From positions 62,001 to 126,000 of the forward strand of contig CATXWM010000001.1 in the NCBI GenBank assembly GCA_958403205.1: 64,000 bases of DNA. The letters are read 5' to 3'. Numbering within the stretch: position 1 is the first letter of the stretch; every line of letters starts with the position of its first letter. The stretch comes from an uncultured Collinsella sp. (lineage in GTDB: Bacteria > Actinomycetota > Coriobacteriia > Coriobacteriales > Coriobacteriaceae). The position numbers and the translations under genes were made by a program. Under the pieces are notes generated by a model. The model made no database searches. It was given only the letters and a program-made list of their open reading frames with translations, and was not told where the DNA came from. Positions 1 through 7,786 of the stretch are shown in pieces.

Positions 1-2481
1 TTCGAGACGTCTATCGGCCGCATCATCTTCAACCGCCAGTGCCTGCCCGAAGACTATGAGTTCATGAACTACAAGATGGTCAAGGGCGACGTGGCTAAGC
101 TGGTTGCCGACTGCTGCGATCGTTACCCCGAGGCCAAGGTCGGCCCGATCCTCGACGCCATCAAGTACTCCGGCTTCCACTACGCTACCCGCGCCGGCCT
201 CACCATCTCGGTGTGGGACGCTCTCATCCCTGCCGAGAAGCAGGAGCTGCTCGATCGCGCCCAAGCCAACGTCGACCAGATCAACGAGTACTTCGAGGAG
301 GGCTTCATCAACGAGACGGAGCGCCACATCGAAGTCGTTAACGAGTGGACCGCTTGTACCGACAAGGTCGCAGCGCTCATGCTCGATATGTTCGACGAGG
401 AGAACCCGCTGTACATGATGGCCGACTCCGGCGCCCGTGGTTCTAAGACCCAGCTGCGTCAGCTCGGCGGCATGCGTGGCCTGATGGCAGACATGTCCGG
501 CGAGACGATCGACCTTCCCATTAAGGCGAACTTCCGCGAGGGCCTGCTGCCGCTCGAGTACTTCATTTCGACCTACGGCGCCCGTAAGGGCCTGGTCGAT
601 ACCGCATCCCACACCTCGGACTCTGGTTATCTGACCCGTCGTCTGGTCGACGTGGCCCAGGACGTCATCGTCCGCGAGGAGGACTGCGGTACGCACGAGG
701 GCGTTACCTACAACCTCATCATCCCCGGCACCACCGACCTCAACACCGACCTTGTCGGCCGTTGCTTCATCGAGGACGTCGTGGCTCCCGATGGCACCGT
801 GCTCTTTGAGCAGGACGGCTACATCGAGAAGGTCGCTGACATTCAGAAGATGGTCGATGCCGGCCTCAAGAAGGTCAAGCTCCGCGCGCTGCTCACCTGC
901 CGCTCCAAGTACGGCGTGTGCCAGAAGTGCTACGGCTGGGATCTTTCCACCCGTCGTCCGGTCGCCATCGGTACCGCGGTAGGCATTATTGCCGCCCAGT
1001 CCATCGGCGAGCCCGGTACGCAGCTTACGATGCGTACCATTCACTCCGGCGGCGTCGCTGGCGTCGACGATATTACGCAGGGTCTGCCTACGGTCAGCCG
1101 TATGTTCGATATCGTCGGCAACGTCAACGAGAAGATCCTGGGTCGCGAGGCCGAGCTGGCTCCGTACTCCGGCCACCTCTCGATTAAGCCCGAGAAGTCC
1201 GAGTACGTGCTGACGCTCACCGACTCCGAGGATCACACCCGTGTCCTCGACGAGCGTCGCGTCCCCGCTTCGGTGCGCTTCATGCCCGAGATCGAGGACG
1301 GCTGCGAGGTTCGCGCCGGCGACCAGATCACCAAGGGCTTCGTCAACTTCCGTAACCTGCGTAAGCTGACCGACATCGAGTCGACGATGCACACCTTCGT
1401 CGAGAGCGTCAAGGACGTCTACACCAGCCAGGGCGTCGACCTGAACGACAAGCACATCGAGGTGCTCGCACGTCAGATGCTGCGTCGCGTTCAGATCACC
1501 AACCCCGGTGACTCCAAGTACCTGCTTGGTCAGTACGTCGACCGCTACGAGTTCGCCGACGAGGTCGAGCGCGTTGCCCGTCTGGGCGGTCAGGCTCCTG
1601 TGGCCGAGCCCGTCATCCTGGGTACGCTCAAGGTCGCGTCCAACATCGACTCCTGGCTGTCGAGCGCTTCGTTCATCCGTACCGCCGGCGTCCTTACCGA
1701 GGCTGCCATCGAGGGCAAGGTCGACCACCTGCTCGACCTTAAGTCCAACGTCATCGTCGGTAAGAAGATCCCGGCCGGTACCGGCCTCAAGCCGTACGCC
1801 AACGCCAAGCTGACGTATCGCACGGCCGACGGCTACGTGGACATCGACGGCCCGGCTTCGCCCAACGCCAAGTCGCTGCCCGAGTGGGCTCCTGTGGAGC
1901 TCAAGGACCTGGACGAGCAGCTCCCGCAGCAGCTCGACTGGGCCGGCTACGACGAGTTCGGTGGTGCTGACGGTTCGTTCACCCGCAACGGCCACACCAT
2001 CTCCGCCGAGAAGGCTCGTCTGTACCTGTTCGACGACCTGGGCGTGTCGCAGCGCTGGACCAACAAGTTCAGCGAGGTTGGCATCGAGACGGTCGGCGAC
2101 CTGGTTGGCAAGTCCGAGGAGGATCTGCTGCGCATCGATGGCATCGGTGCCAAGGCGATCGAGGAGCTCCGTGACGGCCTCGAGGCCCACGATCTGCTCT
2201 ACATCCTCGAGAACAACGACGACGTTGCCGACGAGGAAGACCTCTCGCAGCTGCTGCAGATGGTCTTTAGCCCCGACGGTCCGGACGATATCCTGCTGGG
2301 TACCTCCGCTCCGACGCATCACGCCGACGCCGACGAGGAGCTCCTGGGCGCCCCGATCGACGACAAGAAGGCTCCCGCCAACGGCGCGATCAACGAGGAC
2401 ATGGCTTCCCTCGACGAGCTGCTCAACCAGCTCGTGGACACCGACGACGCCGAAGAGGCCAAGGACAACGACGAGGAGTAA
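1..2481 (+). CDS. rpoC: RNA polymerase beta' subunit, 3' part
   Basis: This is the C-terminal 826 residues of the beta' subunit, open at the left edge of the window; the reading frame continues upstream of base 1. The bridge-helix region (ADSGARGSKTQLRQLGG, about residue 140), the trigger-loop and zinc-site region with CRSKYGVCQKCYG (about 300) and GIIAAQSIGEPGTQLTMRT (about 330) are intact, so this is a working catalytic subunit. Beyond the usual end of the family there is an extra tail. At about nt 2000-2215 it reads like the alpha-subunit C-terminal domain (GIETVGDLVGKSEEDLLRI, then GIGAKAIEEL), and an acidic stretch ends the protein. A terminator follows, so rpsL has its own promoter. Confidence 0.97.
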   Translation, partial: FETSIGRIIFNRQCLPEDYEFMNYKMVKGDVAKLVADCCDRYPEAKVGPILDAIKYSGFHYATRAGLTISVWDALIPAEKQELLDRAQANVDQINEYFEEGFINETERHIEVVNEWTACTDKVAALMLDMFDEENPLYMMADSGARGSKTQLRQLGGMRGLMADMSGETIDLPIKANFREGLLPLEYFISTYGARKGLVDTASHTSDSGYLTRRLVDVAQDVIVREEDCGTHEGVTYNLIIPGTTDLNTDLVGRCFIEDVVAPDGTVLFEQDGYIEKVADIQKMVDAGLKKVKLRALLTCRSKYGVCQKCYGWDLSTRRPVAIGTAVGIIAAQSIGEPGTQLTMRTIHSGGVAGVDDITQGLPTVSRMFDIVGNVNEKILGREAELAPYSGHLSIKPEKSEYVLTLTDSEDHTRVLDERRVPASVRFMPEIEDGCEVRAGDQITKGFVNFRNLRKLTDIESTMHTFVESVKDVYTSQGVDLNDKHIEVLARQMLRRVQITNPGDSKYLLGQYVDRYEFADEVERVARLGGQAPVAEPVILGTLKVASNIDSWLSSASFIRTAGVLTEAAIEGKVDHLLDLKSNVIVGKKIPAGTGLKPYANAKLTYRTADGYVDIDGPASPNAKSLPEWAPVELKDLDEQLPQQLDWAGYDEFGGADGSFTRNGHTISAEKARLYLFDDLGVSQRWTNKFSEVGIETVGDLVGKSEEDLLRIDGIGAKAIEELRDGLEAHDLLYILENNDDVADEEDLSQLLQMVFSPDGPDDILLGTSAPTHHADADEELLGAPIDDKKAPANGAINEDMASLDELLNQLVDTDDAEEAKDNDEE

Positions 2482-2554
2482 CTAGTTCCGCCGTTCTAAC
2501 GAACGGCGGCGACCTCCGTCGCTGCGCGGCCCCCAGAGCTACAATCTGTCATTC

Positions 2555-2596
2555 AAAAGGCAGGGCATGACCAAAAGGTCAATGCCCTGCCTTTTT
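2555..2596 (+). terminator. Rho-independent terminator of rpoC
   Basis: A 14-bp perfect stem (2555-2568 with 2582-2595) is followed by a T run. It lies 74 nt after the rpoC stop. The terminator sits inside a wider 12-bp inverted repeat (2528-2539 with 2612-2623). Confidence 0.9.
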
Positions 2597-2702
2597 CATG
2601 CCGCCTTGTACGCTCTGGGGGCCGTTCGCTTGCGTATGCTCAACCTGTTGCGTTCCGTTGATACCTTGGGGACGGAGGAAAACGGATCATTTTGAGGCGC
2701 GA

Positions 2703-2832
2703 TTTCGGAAGTATGCGGCAAAATCTTGATGGGTCGCCCACACCGCATATGCTCAAACGCTCTACCTGCGGGTTTGTTATCGCAAAACCCGGTGTGCTCG
2801 GCAGGTCCAGAATTTGCCGCATACTTCCGAAA
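2703..2832. repeat. Long-range 20-bp inverted repeat in the rpoC-rpsL gap
   Basis: Bases 2703-2722 are the exact reverse complement of 2813-2832. Between the arms are smaller complementary pairs, for example acctgc at 2764 with gcaggt at 2801, and gggttt with aaaccc around 2770-2790. The segment could fold into a branched structure about 130 nt long. I see no credible gene in it and do not recognise the family. Confidence 0.7.
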
Positions 2833-2957
2833 GTGCCGCCGATTTCCATGCGACAGATGAGAGCAGATTACCGCTGGAGCGCGACGTTTCCCCAGATAAA
2901 ACCGACCAAAATAAACCTGTCCCTTTTTGGCAGGTAGCGTTGCCCTGACGAGCACGC

Positions 2958-3098
2958 CGGATTCCCGGGCCGGGCGGCCTGCGGTTTAAGTTTGTCGCGA
3001 GTTCCGCACGAGCCGGAGGCCACTTAATGTGGCCTCCGTGCGAGCCAGGACTGTAGAGCAGCAAACTAAAACCGCAGGCCGCTCGGCCCGGGAATCCG
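2958..3098. repeat. Conserved-core / variable-stem element, copy 1
   Basis: Two 37-nt arms (2958-2994 and 3062-3098, 35 of 37 positions paired) enclose a 67-nt core (2995-3061). The core starts with tcgcgagttccgcacga, contains a 9-bp hairpin with loop ttaat, and ends with ggactgtagagcag. A core of the same length and nearly the same sequence recurs at 20271-20337, inside a different 49-bp perfect stem. The inner hairpin differs between copies at two base pairs, both compensated. This suggests a structured RNA or a mobile palindromic element. It lies 84 nt upstream of the rpsL promoter. Confidence 0.8.
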
Positions 3099-3181
3099 CC
3101 CCTGCGCACAAAAGGGGATTCCTTTTGTGTAGGCTTTGCGGAAATATGCTCATTTTGGGATACGCCCGGCGGCGTGGTTTG

Positions 3182-3210
3182 TTGACGGCACAGCTAACGC
3201 CACGTATCCT
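3182..3210 (+). promoter_or_regulatory. Promoter of the rpsL-rpsG-fusA-rpsJ operon
   Basis: TTGACG at 3182-3187 and TATCCT at 3205-3210 are separated by exactly 17 nt, a near-consensus vegetative promoter. The leader is about 90 nt and ends in a good ribosome site (agaaggag) before the TTG start of rpsL. Confidence 0.75.
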
Positions 3211-3303
3211 ATCGAACTGCGTGTTTCGTAGGGGGATGCTGACCCCTCGATTCAAGCCGTTGCACTTTACAGAAAGCTGGAATCATTCGAGAAGGAGTAC
3301 GCT

Positions 3304-3681
3304 TTGCCTACTATTAACCAGCTGGTTCGCCAGGGCCGTCGTTCCGTGCCCAAGAAGTCCAAGAACGCTGCTCTGCAGCACAACTCCCAGAAGCGCGGCG
3401 TGTGCACCCGCGTCTTCACCACGAGCCCCAAGAAGCCGAACTCGGCTCTTCGTAAGGTTGCCCGTGTTCGCCTTGTCAACGGCATCGAAGTTACTGCTTA
3501 CATCCCGGGTGAGGGCCACAACCTGCAGGAGCACTCCATCGTGCTCGTCCGCGGCGGTCGTGTCCGTGACCTCCCTGGTGTCCGTTATCACGTCATCCGT
3601 GGCGCCTACGACGCTGCTCCGGTCCAGAACCGTATGCAGGCCCGTTCCAAGTACGGTGCTAAGCGCCCCAAGGCTAAATAA
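3304..3681 (+). CDS. rpsL: 30S ribosomal protein S12
   Basis: This 125-aa protein is the decoding-centre protein of the small subunit. It starts at TTG, 3 nt after agaaggagtac, and matches S12 over its full length (KKPNSALRKVARVRL, PGEGHNLQEHS, RGGRVRDLPGVRYH). Lys43 is present. Position 88, Lys in most bacteria, is Arg (codon cgt in GGRVRDLPG). Lys-to-Arg at this position is a known streptomycin-resistance change in other species, so the organism may carry it naturally. The gene is first in an operon with rpsG, fusA and rpsJ. Confidence 0.98.
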   Translation: MPTINQLVRQGRRSVPKKSKNAALQHNSQKRGVCTRVFTTSPKKPNSALRKVARVRLVNGIEVTAYIPGEGHNLQEHSIVLVRGGRVRDLPGVRYHVIRGAYDAAPVQNRMQARSKYGAKRPKAK

Positions 3682-3754
3682 GCCAGATAACGTTTTGATA
3701 CTTTCGCCGTGTGCCGCCTAAGCGCCGCACGGTAGACACTTAAGGAGATTTCAC

Positions 3755-4228
3755 ATGCCGCGTCGTGCAGCAGCTAATCGTCGTGAGGTTCAGCCTGACG
3801 CCGTTTACAACAACCGCCTGGTGACTCAGCTCATCAACAAGGTCCTTCTTGACGGCAAGAAGGCCACCGCTGAGCGCATCGTTTACACCGCTTTCGAGAT
3901 CGTTGCCGAGAAGTCCGAGGGTGGCGACGCTCTCGCTACCTTCAAGAAGGCTATGGACAACGTCAAGCCCACGCTCGAGGTTAAGCCCAAGCGTGTCGGT
4001 GGCGCTACCTATCAGGTCCCGATGGAGGTCAACTCCCGTCGTTCCACCGCTCTGGGTATCCGCTGGATCGTCAACTTCTCTCGCGCTCGCAAGGAGAAGA
4101 CCATGGCCGAGCGTCTCGCCAACGAGATCCTCGACGCTTCCAACGGCCTGGGCGCTTCCGTCAAGAAGCGTGAGGACGTCTTCAAGATGGCCGAGGCCAA
4201 CCGCGCGTTCTCTCACTATCGTTGGTAA
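3755..4228 (+). CDS. rpsG: 30S ribosomal protein S7
   Basis: This 157-aa S7 organises the 3' domain of 16S rRNA and the small-subunit head. The family start (MPRRAAANRREVQPDAVYNN) and end (NRAFSHYRW) are both present. The ATG follows aaggagatttcac. It lies 73 nt downstream of rpsL and 20 nt upstream of fusA, the usual str-operon order. Confidence 0.98.
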   Translation: MPRRAAANRREVQPDAVYNNRLVTQLINKVLLDGKKATAERIVYTAFEIVAEKSEGGDALATFKKAMDNVKPTLEVKPKRVGGATYQVPMEVNSRRSTALGIRWIVNFSRARKEKTMAERLANEILDASNGLGASVKKREDVFKMAEANRAFSHYRW

Positions 4229-4248
4229 GTTTAAGGTAAGGAACTAAC

Positions 4249-6348
4249 ATGGCTAAGCCTAAGTACAAGCTTTCCGATACCCGTAACATCGGCATCATGG
4301 CCCACATCGATGCCGGTAAGACCACCACGACCGAGCGTATTCTTTACTACACCGGTAAGACCCACAAGATCGGTGAGGTCCATGAGGGCGCTGCCACCAT
4401 GGACTGGATGGTTCAGGAGCAGGAGCGCGGCGTAACCATTACCTCCGCTGCTACCACGTGCTTCTGGAAGAAGGACGGTACTGACTACCGCATCCAGATC
4501 ATCGACACCCCGGGCCACGTTGACTTCACCGCCGAGGTCGAGCGCTGCCTGCGCGTCCTCGATGGCGCTGTCGCCGTCTTCGACGCCGTTGCCGGCGTTC
4601 AGCCCCAGTCTGAGACCGTTTGGCGTCAGGCTTCTACCTTCAACGTCCCCCGCATCGCCTTCATCAACAAGTATGACCGCGTGGGCGCTGACTTCTTCAA
4701 CGCTATCGAGACCATGAAGGATCGTCTCGACGCCAACGCCGTGGCCGCTCAGGTCCCGATGGGCGCCGAGGACAACTTCTGGGGTGTCATCGACCTCGTC
4801 ACCATGACTGCTTGGGACTTCAAGGCCGACGACAAGGGCATGACCTACCCCGAGCCGATGGACGAGATCCCGGCTGAGTTTGCCGACATCGCTGCCACCA
4901 AGCGCGAGGAGCTCCTCGACGCTGCTGCCAGCTTTGACGACGAGCTCATGGAGAAGATCCTCATGGAGGAGGACTTCACCGTCGAGGAGCTCAAGGCTGC
5001 TCTGCGCAAGGGCGTTCTGGCCAACGAGCTCAACCTCGTCTTCGTGGGCTCCGCCTACAAGAACAAGGGCGTTCAGGAACTGCTCGACGCTGTTGTCGAC
5101 TACCTGCCCAGCCCGCTCGACGTCGAGGCCGTCACCGGTACCGATCCGGACACCGGCGAGGAGATCCAGCGTCATCCTTCCTTCGACGAGCCCTTCTCCG
5201 GCCTGGTCTTCAAGATCATGACCGACCCGTTCGTCGGTAAGCTCACCTATGTCCGCGTTTACTCCGGCCGTGCCGAGTCCGGCTCCTACGTGGTCAACGC
5301 TTCCAACGGTCAGCGCGAGCGCCTCGGCCGCATCCTCGAGATGAACGCCGCCGAGCGTATCGACCGTGACGACGCTGCCGCCGGCGACATCGTCGCTTGC
5401 GTCGGCTTCAAGAACTCCACCACCGGCGACACCCTGTGCGCCGAGGGCAAGGAGATCGTCCTCGAGAAGATCGAGTTCGCTAAGCCCGTTATCGACGTTG
5501 CCATCGAGCCCAAGACCAAGGCCGAACAGGACAAGATGTCCCTGGCTCTGACCAAGCTCGCCGAGGAGGACCCGACCTTCCAGGTGTCCACCAACCACGA
5601 GACCGGCCAGACCATCATCGCCGGCATGGGCGAGCTGCACCTCGAGATCATCGTCGACCGCCTGCTCCGCGAGTTCAAGGTTGACGCTAACGTCGGTAAG
5701 CCCCAGGTTGCCTACCGCGAGACCGCTGGTCACGACGTCGAGAAGGCTGAGGGCAAGTTCGTCCGTCAGTCCGGCGGTCGCGGTCAGTACGGCCACGCCG
5801 TCATCAAGCTCGAGAAGATGGAGGAGGGCTTCGGCTACGAGTTCGTCAACGCTATCGTCGGCGGCGTCGTGCCCAAGGAGTACATCCCGTCCATCGACAA
5901 GGGCATCCAGGAGGCCCTGAACACCGGTGTTATCGCCGGCTTCCCGGTCCTCGACGTTAAGGTTACCCTGTTCGACGGTTCTTACCACGAGGTCGACTCC
6001 TCCGAGGCCGCCTTCAAGATCGCCGGTTCCATGGCTATCAAGGACGCCCTCAAGAAGTCCGATCCGCAACTGCTCGAGCCGATCATGGCTGTCGAGGTCG
6101 AGACCCCCGAGCAGTACATGGGCGACGTTATGGGCAACCTCTCCGGTCGCCGCGGCAAGATCGAGGGCATGGAGGATCGCAAGAACAGCAAGCTCATCCG
6201 TGCCAAGGTGCCGCTGGGCGAGATGTTCGGTTACGCTACCGACCTTCGCTCCCAGACCCAGGGCCGTGCATCCTACACGATGCAGTTCGACTCTTATGAG
6301 CCCGCGCCCAAGTCCATCGTGGACGAGGTCATGAGCAAGAACGCCTAA
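4249..6348 (+). CDS. fusA: Translation elongation factor G
   Basis: This 699-aa GTPase drives ribosome translocation. The G motifs are AHIDAGKTTTTERIL (P loop, about residue 17), DTPGHVDF (G3, about 85) and NKYD (G4, about 140), where many homologues have NKMD. Domains II to V follow over the full family length. The ATG is preceded by taaggaac. No tuf gene follows, unlike many str operons; rpsJ starts 60 nt downstream. Confidence 0.98.
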   Translation: MAKPKYKLSDTRNIGIMAHIDAGKTTTTERILYYTGKTHKIGEVHEGAATMDWMVQEQERGVTITSAATTCFWKKDGTDYRIQIIDTPGHVDFTAEVERCLRVLDGAVAVFDAVAGVQPQSETVWRQASTFNVPRIAFINKYDRVGADFFNAIETMKDRLDANAVAAQVPMGAEDNFWGVIDLVTMTAWDFKADDKGMTYPEPMDEIPAEFADIAATKREELLDAAASFDDELMEKILMEEDFTVEELKAALRKGVLANELNLVFVGSAYKNKGVQELLDAVVDYLPSPLDVEAVTGTDPDTGEEIQRHPSFDEPFSGLVFKIMTDPFVGKLTYVRVYSGRAESGSYVVNASNGQRERLGRILEMNAAERIDRDDAAAGDIVACVGFKNSTTGDTLCAEGKEIVLEKIEFAKPVIDVAIEPKTKAEQDKMSLALTKLAEEDPTFQVSTNHETGQTIIAGMGELHLEIIVDRLLREFKVDANVGKPQVAYRETAGHDVEKAEGKFVRQSGGRGQYGHAVIKLEKMEEGFGYEFVNAIVGGVVPKEYIPSIDKGIQEALNTGVIAGFPVLDVKVTLFDGSYHEVDSSEAAFKIAGSMAIKDALKKSDPQLLEPIMAVEVETPEQYMGDVMGNLSGRRGKIEGMEDRKNSKLIRAKVPLGEMFGYATDLRSQTQGRASYTMQFDSYEPAPKSIVDEVMSKNA

Positions 6349-6408
6349 GTTCGAGCTCCCTGTTACGTAATCCGCGAGAACATCTCTCGCACTCTTTGGA
6401 GGTTTAAG

Positions 6409-6717
6409 TTGGCTACCCAGAAGATCCGCATTCGCCTCAAGGGCTATGATCACGAGGTCGTCGATCAGTCCGCGAAGCTCATCGTCGAGACCGCTCAGAA
6501 GACCGGCGCTCGCGTTTCCGGTCCTGTCCCCCTGCCCACCGAGCGCAACCTGTACACGGTTATCCGCTCGCCGCACGTGAACAAGGACTCCCGTGAGCAG
6601 TTCGAGATGCGCACCCACAAGCGCCTCATCGACATCCTCGACCCCACCTCGGGCACTGTTGATTCGCTTATGCGTCTCGACCTCCCCGCTGGCGTCGACA
6701 TCGACATCAAGCTCTAA
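6409..6717 (+). CDS. rpsJ: 30S ribosomal protein S10
   Basis: This 102-aa protein has the S10 start (KIRIRLKGYDHEVVDQSA) and the conserved SPHVNKDSREQFEMRTHKR segment. The start is TTG at 6409 with a strong tttggaggt site. S10 normally heads an operon with rplC, rplD and the rest. Here a strong terminator follows at once, and rplC lies about 14 kb away, so S10 is the last gene of the str operon. Confidence 0.98.
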   Translation: MATQKIRIRLKGYDHEVVDQSAKLIVETAQKTGARVSGPVPLPTERNLYTVIRSPHVNKDSREQFEMRTHKRLIDILDPTSGTVDSLMRLDLPAGVDIDIKL

Positions 6718-6736
6718 GCGATATCGCTCATAGCTT

Positions 6737-6776
6737 AAAGGGCCCCGCTGCCATTACGGTAGCGGGGCCCCTTTGT
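6737..6776 (+). terminator. Terminator after rpsJ
   Basis: A GC-rich stem (about 13 bp with one bulge, ggccccgct pairing with agcggggcc) is followed by ctttgtttt. It closes the str operon and separates it from the convergent birA. Confidence 0.9.
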
Positions 6777-6833
6777 TTTGAGTTTAGATTTTGGGATAGC
6801 GAATTCGTCTGCCGAGCCGACGGCTGCGGCGCC

Positions 6834-7610
6834 CTATTCGCTCAGGGGGCGCAAGGATGCTTCTTCGAAGTGGAAGACGCACAAGCCGCTCTCGGTCTCA
6901 ATGCTTGCGCGGCCGCAATCGTCGACCGTTCTAAATATGCCTCGTGCCAGCTCGTCTCCAGCGGGGGAGCGGGCGATAACGTGCTTCCCGATCCAATTGA
7001 GGTGAGCGATATATTCGTCGTGGACGGGCGCGAGCGGACCAGCGTCTTCTTCCTTGGCGTTGAGGCGCTCTGCCCAGGTATCTACAGCGTCTATAACTGC
7101 GTGATAGACCTCATCGAGGAGCATGTCGACGGCGGGAACGCTCTCGTTGAGGTCCGAGAGGCCAATTGCCGCCAGGCCGCCATCGGGCACCTCTTGGGGC
7201 GTGTAGTTTACGTTGACACCAATGCCGCAGACGGCGAAAGGTTTGCCTTCGTTATCGCGTGCGGCCTCGACCAGAATGCCGCCGAGCTTGCGTCCTCGCG
7301 CGACCAGATCGTTGGGCCATTTGAGGCCAATCTCGTTTGCAACACCCTGCTTTTCGAGCGCCTCGAGCACCGCTAGACCGCTGACGGCGGCAAGACCAGA
7401 GTACTTTGCAGGATTAACGCGTGGACGCAGGACAATCGAAAGTAATAGATTTCCGGCGGTTGAATCCCACTTGTGGCCGCGCCGGCCGCGTCCTGTTGTT
7501 TGAGCCCGGGCGGCAAGTCCTGTGCCGTGCGGCGCTCCCTGTTTTCCTGCTTCGAGCAGGTCATCGTTGGTCGATCCGGTTACGTCGACCACTGTTAAAC
7601 GTAAATCCAT
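6834..7610 (-). CDS. birA: Biotin-[acetyl-CoA-carboxylase] ligase, no DNA-binding domain
   Basis: This 258-aa biotin protein ligase activates biotin with ATP and attaches it to the lysine of the carboxyl carrier protein. The motifs are GRGRRGHKW (biotinyl-AMP loop, about residue 40), KWPNDL (about 98) and CGIGVNVNY (about 127). The N-terminal helix-turn-helix of E. coli BirA is missing, so it should not act as a repressor. The start has a good aggagg site. It diverges from the fatty-acid operon that encodes its substrate AccB at 12990-13463, a clear functional link. Confidence 0.93.
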   Translation of the reverse strand: MDLRLTVVDVTGSTNDDLLEAGKQGAPHGTGLAARAQTTGRGRRGHKWDSTAGNLLLSIVLRPRVNPAKYSGLAAVSGLAVLEALEKQGVANEIGLKWPNDLVARGRKLGGILVEAARDNEGKPFAVCGIGVNVNYTPQEVPDGGLAAIGLSDLNESVPAVDMLLDEVYHAVIDAVDTWAERLNAKEEDAGPLAPVHDEYIAHLNWIGKHVIARSPAGDELARGIFRTVDDCGRASIETESGLCVFHFEEASLRPLSE

Positions 7611-7704
7611 AACAGCTGGTACCTCCTAAGGTAATAAGGCAATCGCGTAATGGTGTCGAGAGATAGACACAATGTGAAGCCTTTGTCGCATTTGAACAAT
7701 TTAA

Positions 7705-7770
7705 TGTTAACACGTCAACAACGACTGAAATGCGTTATCCTCTCTTGGTCGATGTAAACACGTCAACAAC
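7705..7770. promoter_or_regulatory. Two operator-like boxes before fabH
   Basis: An 18-nt sequence occurs twice in the birA-fabH gap, at 7705-7722 and 7753-7770, with one mismatch. Its centre, GTTAACACGTCAAC, is an imperfect palindrome (GTTnACnnGTnAAC), as expected for a dimeric repressor. The second copy lies just before the fabH ribosome site. I infer a fatty-acid-synthesis operator; the regulator is not in the window. Confidence 0.65.
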
Positions 7771-7786
7771 TCAAAGGAGGTTAGTG

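Noticed and set aside
4231..6618. 795-codon open frame antisense to fusA
   Set aside because: Shadow of a high-GC coding strand; no ribosome site and no family likeness, while fusA is certain.
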